The notes under the pieces: generated by a model
Seen by the model: the letters and a program-made list of their open reading frames with translations, nothing else
Told to the model about the DNA's origin: nothing
Database searches by the model: none
Shown here: piece after piece, positions 57,513 to 64,000 of the stretch
Layout: each line of letters begins with the position of its first letter
Numbering within the stretch: the first letter of the stretch is position 1
From: Doris montereyensis
Lineage: Eukaryota; Mollusca; Gastropoda; Nudibranchia; Dorididae
Assembly: GCA_037039925.1 (NCBI GenBank)
Contig: JAXRKP010001281.1
Location: 43,501 to 107,500 of the forward strand
DNA: 64,000 bases
Direction: 5' to 3'
Position numbers and translations under genes: made by a program

Positions 57513-57850
57513 AGATTTTGATTTGATTTGGTTTACCCACACCAACAATTAAGGTGATCTCGGGGTTTCTGGTAAAGTTCTTTAATTTAACCCGGACTGT
57601 TGTGTAAACAGCAAAGGGGTCTTTAGCTTGCACCGAATGATGTGATTTGCTAAAGGGGGACATAATTATTATCGTCCGTCTTCGATGGGACTAGATGTCG
57701 ATGTACCTACTCGGACCGGAGGTAGGGGCGGGGTGTGGGGGTGGGGGGAAGGGGAGATTTTGCTCGAAAAAACGAGAACATGACGGGGCTCGAACTCAAT
57801 ATCTTCTGGTTGAAACCCTGACATCTTGCCTCTGGACTACCGAGTTCTCA
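57513..57850 (-). mobile_element. SINE-B copy
   Basis: On the minus strand it starts GAACTCGGTAGTCCAGAGGC and has GAGTTCGAGCCCCG (B box), CATCTAGTCCCATCGAAGACG, GTGCAAGCTAAAGACCCC and the tail GTGTGGGTAAACCAAATC. The head end touches the first unit of the 44-bp array. Confidence 0.85.
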
Positions 57851-57852
57851 CG

Positions 57853-60800
57853 GCTCATAGGGCCTAGTGTGATAGTATGCCATTGTGTTACACGTCTATC
57901 ATAGGGCCTAGTGTTATAGTATGTCATTGTGTTACACATCTATCATAGGGCCTAGTGTTATAGTATGCCATTGTGTTACACGTCTATCATAGGGCCTAGT
58001 GTGATAGTACAATATGCCATTGTGTTACACGTCTATCATAGGGCCTAGTGTTATAGTATGTCATTGTGTTACACGTCTATCATAGGGCCTAGTGTTATAG
58101 TATGTCATTGTGTTACACGTCTATCATAGGGCCTAGTATTATAGTATGCCATTGTGTTACACGTCTATCATAGGGCCTAGTGTTATAGTATGTCATTGTG
58201 TTACACGTCTATCATAGGGCCTAGTGTTATAGTATGTCATTGTGTTACACGTCTATCATAGGGCCTAGTGTTATAGTATGTCATTGTGTTACACGTCTAT
58301 CATAGGGCCTAGTGTGATAGTATGTCATTGTGTTACACATCTATCATAGGACTTAGTGTGATAGTATGTCATTGTGTTACACGTCTATCATAGGGCCTAG
58401 TGTGATAGTATGTCATTGTGTTACACGTCTATCATAGGGCCTAGTGTGATAGTATGTCATTGTGTTACACGTGTATCATAGGGCCTAGTGTGATAGTATG
58501 TCATTGTGTTACACGTCTATCATAGGGCCTAGTGTGATAGTATGTCATTGTGTTACACGTCTATCATAGGGCCTAGTGTGATAGTATGTCATTGTGTTAC
58601 ACATCTATCATAGGGCTTAGTGTGATAGTATGTCATTGTGTTACACGTCTATCATAGGGCTTAGTGTGATAGTATGTCATTGTGTTACACGTGTATCATA
58701 GGGTTACTGTGATAGTATGTCATTGTGTTACACGTCTATCATAGGGCTTAGTGTGATAGTATGTCATTGTGTTACACGTCTATCATAGGGCTTAGTTTGA
58801 TAGTATGTCATTGTGTTACACGTCTATCATAGGGCTTAGTTTGATAGTATGTCATTGTGTTACACGTCTATCATAGGGCTTAGTGTGATAGTATGTCATT
58901 GTGTTACACGTCTATCATAGGGCTTAGTGTGATAGTATGTCATTGTGTTACACGTCTATCATAGGGCTTAGTTTGATAGTATGTAGGGCTAGGGACTAGT
59001 GTGATAGTATGTCATTGTGTTACACGTCTATCATAGGGCCTAGTGTGATAGTATGTCATTGTGTTACACGTCTATCATAGGGCTTAGTGTGATAGTATGT
59101 CATTGTGTTACAATCTATCATAGGGACTTAGTGTGATAGTATGTCATTGTGTTACACGTCTATCATAGGGCCTAGTGTGATAGTATGTCATTGTGTTACA
59201 CGTCTATCATAGGGCCTAGTGTGATAGTATGTCATTGTGTTACACGTCTATCATAGGGCTTAGTGTGATAGTATGTCATTGTGTTACACGTCTATCATAG
59301 GGCTTAGTGTGATAGTATGTCATTGTGTTACACGTCTATCATAGGGCCTAGTGTGATAGTATGTCATTGTGTTACACGTCTATCATAGGGCTTAGTGTGA
59401 TAGTATGTCATTGTGTTACACGTCTATCATAGGGCCTAGTGTGATAGTATGTCATTGTGTTACACTCTATCATAGGGCTTAGTGTGATAGTATGTCATTG
59501 TGTTACACGTCTATCATAGGGTTAGTGTGATAGTATGTCATTGTGTTACACGTCTATCATAGGGCTTAGTGTGATAGTATGTCATTGTGTTACACGTCTA
59601 TCATAGGGCTTAGTGTGATAGTATGTCATTGTGTTACACGTCTATCATCATTGTGTTACATCTATCATAGGGCCTAGTGTGATAGTATGTCATTGTGTTA
59701 CACGTCTATCATAGGGTTAGTGTGATAGTATGTCATTGTGTTACACGTCTATCATAGGGTTAGTGTGATAGTATGTCATTGTGTTACACTCTATCATAGG
59801 GCCTAGTGTGATAGTATGTCATTGTGTTACACGTCTATCATAGGTTCTGTGATAGTATGTCATTGGTTACACGTCTATCATAGGGTGATAGTATGTCATT
59901 GTGTTACACGTCTATCATAGGGCTTAGTGTGATAGTATGTCATTGTGTTACACGTCTATCATAGGGCTTAGTGTGATAGTATGTCATTGTGTTACACGTC
60001 TATCATAGGGCTTAGTGTGATAGTATGTCATTGTGTTACACGTCTATCATAGGGCTTAGTGTGATAGTATGTCATTGTGTTACACGTCTATCATAGGGCT
60101 TAGTGTGATAGTATGTCATTGTGTTACACGTCTATCATAGGGCCTAGTGTGATAGTATGTCATTGTGTTACACGTCTATCATAGGGCCTAGTGTGATAGT
60201 ATGTCATTGTGTTACGTCTATCATAGGGCTTAGTGTGATAGTATGTCATTGTGTTACACGTCTATCATAGGGCTTAGTGTGATAGTATGTCATTGTGTTA
60301 CACGTCTATCATAGGGCCTAGTGTGATAGTATGTCATTGTGTTACACGTCTATCATAGGGTTAGTGTGATAGTATGTCATTGTGTTACACGTCTATCATA
60401 GGGTTAGTGTGATAGTATGTCATTGTGTTACACGTCTATCATAGGGTTAGTGTGATAGTATGTCATTGTGTTACACGTCTATCATAGGGTTAGTGTGATA
60501 GTATGTCATTGTGTTACACGTCTATCATAGGGTTAGTGTGATTATGTCATTGTGTTACACGTCTATCATAGGGTTACTGTGATAGTATGTCATTGTGTTA
60601 CACGTCTATCATAGGGCTTAGTGTGATAGTATGTCATTGTGTTACACGTCTATCATAGGGTTAGTGTGATAGTATGTCATTGTGTTACACGTCTATCATA
60701 GGGCTTAGTGTGATAGTATGTCATTGTGTTACACGTCTATCATAGGGCTTAGTGTGATAGTATGTCATTGTGTTACACGTCTATCATAGGGTTACTGTGA

Positions 60801-63540
60801 TAGTATGTCATTGTGTTACACGTCTATCATAGGGTTACTGTGATAGTATGTCATTGTGTTACACGTCTATCATAGGGTTACTGTGATAGTATGTCATTGT
60901 GTTACACGTCTATCAGGGTTACTGTGATAGTATGTCATTGTGTTACACGTCTATCATAGGGTTACTGTGATAGTATGTCATTGTGTTACACGTCTATCAT
61001 AGGGCTTAGTGTGATAGTATGTCATTGTGTTACACGTCTATCATAGGGCTTAGTGTGATAGTATGTCATTGTGTTACACGTCTATCATAGGGCTTAGTGT
61101 GATAGTATGTCATTGTGTTACACGTCTATCATAGGGCTTAGTTTGATAGTATGTCATTGTGTTACACGTCTATCATAGGGCTTAGTGTGATAGTATGTCA
61201 TTGTGTTACACGTCTATCATAGGGCTTAGTGTGATAGTATGTCATTGTGTTACACGTCTATCATAGGGCTTAGTGTGATAGTATGTCATTGTGTTACACG
61301 TCTATCATAGGGCTTAGTGTGATAGTATGTCATTGTGTTACACGTCTATCATAGGGCTTAGTGTGATAGTATGTCATTGTGTTACACGTCTATCATAGGG
61401 CTTAGTTTGATAGTATGTCATTGTGTTACACGTCTATCATAGGGCCTAGTGTGATAGTATGTCATTGTGTTACACGTCTATCATAGGGCCTAGTGTGATA
61501 GTATGTCATTGTGTTACACGTCTATCATAGGGCCTAGTGTGATAGTATGTCATTGTGTTACACGTCTATCATAGGGCCTAGTGTGATAGTATGTCATTGT
61601 GTTACACTCTATCATAGGGCTTAGTGTGATAGTATGTCATTGTGTTACACGTCTATCATAGGGCTTAGTGTGATAGTATGTCATTGTGTTACACGTCTAT
61701 CATAGGGCCTAGTGTGATAGTATGTCATTGTGTTACACGTCTATCATAGGGCTTAGTGTGATAGTATGTCATTGTGTTACACGTCTATCATAGGGCCTAG
61801 TGTGATAGTATGTCATTGTGTTACACGTCTATCATAGGGCTTAGTGTGATAGTATGTCATTGTGTTACACGTCTATCATAGGGCCTAGTGTGATAGTATG
61901 TCATTGTGTTACACGTCTATCATAGGGTTACTGTGATAGTATGTCATTGTGTTACACGTCTATCATAGGGCTTAGTGTGATAGTATGTCATTGTGTTAGT
62001 ATGTCCTTCTATCATAGGGCTTAGTGTGATAGTATGTCATTGTGTTACACGTCTATCATAGGGTTAGTGTGATAGTATGTCATTGTGTTACACGTCTATC
62101 ATAGGGTTACTGTGATAGTATGTCATTGTGTTACACGTCTATCATAGGGCTTAGTGTGATAGTATGTCATTGTGTTACACGTCTATCATAGGATTAGTGT
62201 GATAGTATGTCATTGGTTACACGTCTATCATAGGGTTACTGTGATAGTATGTCATTGTGTTACACGTCTATCATAGGGTTAGTGTGATAGTATGTCATTG
62301 TGTTACACGTCTATCATAGGGTTAGTGTGATAGTATGTCATTGTGTTACACGTCTATCATAGGGCTTAGTGTGATAGTATGTCATTGTGTTACACGTCTA
62401 TCATAGGGTTAGTGTGATAGTATGTCATTGTGTTACACGTCTATCATAGGGCTTAGTGTGATAGTATGTCATTGTGTTACACTCTTATCATAGGGCCTAG
62501 TGTGATAGTATGTCATTGTGTTACACGTCTATCATAGGGTTACTGTGATAGTATGTCATTGTGTTACACGTCTATCATAGGGCTTAGTGTGATAGTATGT
62601 CATTGTGTTACACGTCTATCATAGGGCTTAGTGTGATAGTATGTCATTGTGTTACACGTCTATCATAGGGTTACTGTGATAGTATGTCATTGTGTTACAC
62701 GTCTATCATAGGGTTACTGTGATAGTATGTCATTGTGTTACACGTCTATCATAGGGTTAGTGTGATAGTATGTCATTGTGTTACACGTCTATCATAGGGT
62801 TAGTGTGATAGTATGTCATTGTGTTACACGTCTATCATAGGGCTTAGTGTGATAGTATGTCATTGTGTTACACGTCTATCATAGGGTTACTGTGATAGTA
62901 TGTCATTGTGTTACACGTCTATCATAGGGCTTAGTGTGATAGTATTATTGTGTGAGGGTTAGTATGTCATTGTGTTACACATCTATCATAGGGTTACTGT
63001 GATAGTATGTCATTGTGTTACACATCTATCATAGGGTTACACATCTATCATACTGTGATAGTATGTCATTGTGTTACACATCTATCATAGGGCTTAGTGT
63101 GATAGTATGTCATTGTGTTACACATCTATCATAGGGCTTAGTGTGATAGTATGTCATTGTGTTACACATCTATCATAGGGCTTAGTGTGATAGTATGTCA
63201 TTGTGTTACACTCTATCATAGGGCCTAGTGTGATAGTATGTCATTGTGTTACACATCTATCATAGGGCCTAGTGTGATAGTATGTCATTGTGTTACACAT
63301 CTATCATAGGCCTAGTGTGATAGTATGTCATTGTGTTACACATCTATCATAGGGCTTAGGGTGGTAGTATGTCATTGTGTTACACATCTATCATAGGGCG
63401 TAGTGTGGTAGTATGTCATTGTGTTACACATCTATCATAGGGCTTAGTGTGATAGTATGTCATTGTGTTACACATCTATCATAGGGTTAGTGTGGTAGTA
63501 TGTCATTGTGTTACACATCTATCATCGTAGTGTGGTAGTG
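57853..63540. repeat. 44-bp satellite-like array, about 130 copies
   Basis: The unit is TAGTGTGATAGTATGTCATT, GTGTTACACGTCTATCATAG, GGCT. Subtypes by the 3' part are GGGCCTAGTG (left and scattered), GGGCTTAGTG (most), GGGTTAGTG (43 bp) and GGGTTACTGTG (mainly 60.5-63 kb). TGATAG and CTATCA form an inverted pair across each unit, around GTGTTACAC. Units at the right edge read ACACATCTATC in place of ACACGTCTATC. Confidence 0.97.
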
Positions 63541-63549
63541 CGTCATTGT

Positions 63550-64000
63550 TTGATGTCAGAGTTTCATGGAAACTTGTAAAGCACTCTACCGATTGTATTA
63601 TCAGAATTTCATGGAAACTTGTCAAGCACTCTACCGATTGTATTATCAGAGTTTCATGGAAACTTGTAAAGCATGTCATTGATTGTATTATCAGAGTTTC
63701 ATGGAAACTTATCATAAGCAGTCTACCGACTGTGTTATCAGACACTCATGGAAACTTGTGAAACACTCTACCGACTGTGTTATCAGACACTCATTGGAAA
63801 CTTGTCACTCTAGGTTGTGTTATCAGACACTCATGGAAACTTGTCAAGCCTTCTAGTATGACTGTGTTATCAGATGTCATGGAAACTTGTAATTGTGCAC
63901 TCTACCGACTGTGTTATCAGAGTTTCATGGAAAGTTGTAAAGCACTCCACCGATTGTGTTATCAGAGTTTCATGGAAACTTGTCAAGCACTCTAACGATT
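63550..64000. repeat. 45-bp minisatellite running off the window
   Basis: About ten units containing AGAGTTTCATGGAAACTTGT, AAAGCACTCTACCGATTGTA, TTATC. GTTTC and GAAAC form a small palindrome around ATG in most units. ACACTCATGG replaces GTTTCATGG in the central units. Confidence 0.93.

Noticed and set aside
57853..63540. Regular 44-bp repeats as a CRISPR-like or replication-origin iteron array
   Set aside because: There are no spacers between units, and copy number and context fit a eukaryotic minisatellite or satellite.

Overview
The window looks like nuclear DNA of an animal, most likely a lophotrochozoan and plausibly a gastropod mollusc. The basis is one recognisable metazoan gene exon (an AURKAIP1/mS38 homologue), a BEL/Pao LTR retrotransposon, three different non-LTR retrotransposon remnants, at least two families of tRNA-derived SINEs, splice-like signals, and a very high density of microsatellites and minisatellites. 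Frequent AGATCTAG-type motifs resemble heterobranch snail DNA from memory, which is weak evidence. No bacterial operon, ribosome-binding site or CRISPR structure is present.

Layout. 1-8.5 kb: a SINE-derived minisatellite, AT-rich spacer with small MITE-like inverted-repeat elements, GA/CT microsatellites, a 26-bp array and SINEs. 8.5-9.2 kb: 3' end of a LINE. 9.9-19.6 kb: consecutive minisatellites (25, 15, 45, 49, 39, 31 and about 70 bp units) separated by SINE copies. 19.6-26.8 kb: a long GA tract, a 47-bp array, a 50-bp array, and between blocks a 3-kb segment holding a broken, coding-like minus-strand sequence with splice-like junctions. 27-28.6 kb: a 60-bp array split by unrelated sequence. 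29.0-29.7 kb: the only well-supported gene exon, AURKAIP1/mS38 on the minus strand, with a TTAA-flanked MITE upstream. 31.1-41.8 kb: a 32-bp array, then an L1/Tx1-like LINE whose endonuclease region is interrupted by a 6.4-kb BEL/Pao element (LTRs, primer-binding site, decayed gag-pol, 5-bp target duplication), then a 64-bp array. 42-50 kb: SINEs, AAT and 28-bp arrays, an array of small hairpins, a decayed minus-strand LINE and two unplaced coding-like ORFs. 50.5-64 kb: a 41-bp array carrying a TTAA-flanked MITE, an 18-bp array that appears derived from the adjoining 58-bp unit, TG-rich DNA, a SINE, a 5.7-kb 44-bp array of about 130 copies and a 45-bp array that runs off the end.

By adding up positions I estimate that 40-45% of the window is tandem repeat. 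Three themes emerge. First, minisatellites repeatedly abut SINEs, and one is built from a SINE tRNA-like head. Second, transposons are nested inside each other and inside arrays, which gives relative ages. Third, in at least two places motifs of a neighbouring array appear patched into unrelated sequence; this could be conversion-like exchange but more likely is a consensus artefact of assembling noisy reads over arrays. No genes in the window visibly work together; only mS38 has a predictable cellular role (mitochondrial translation).
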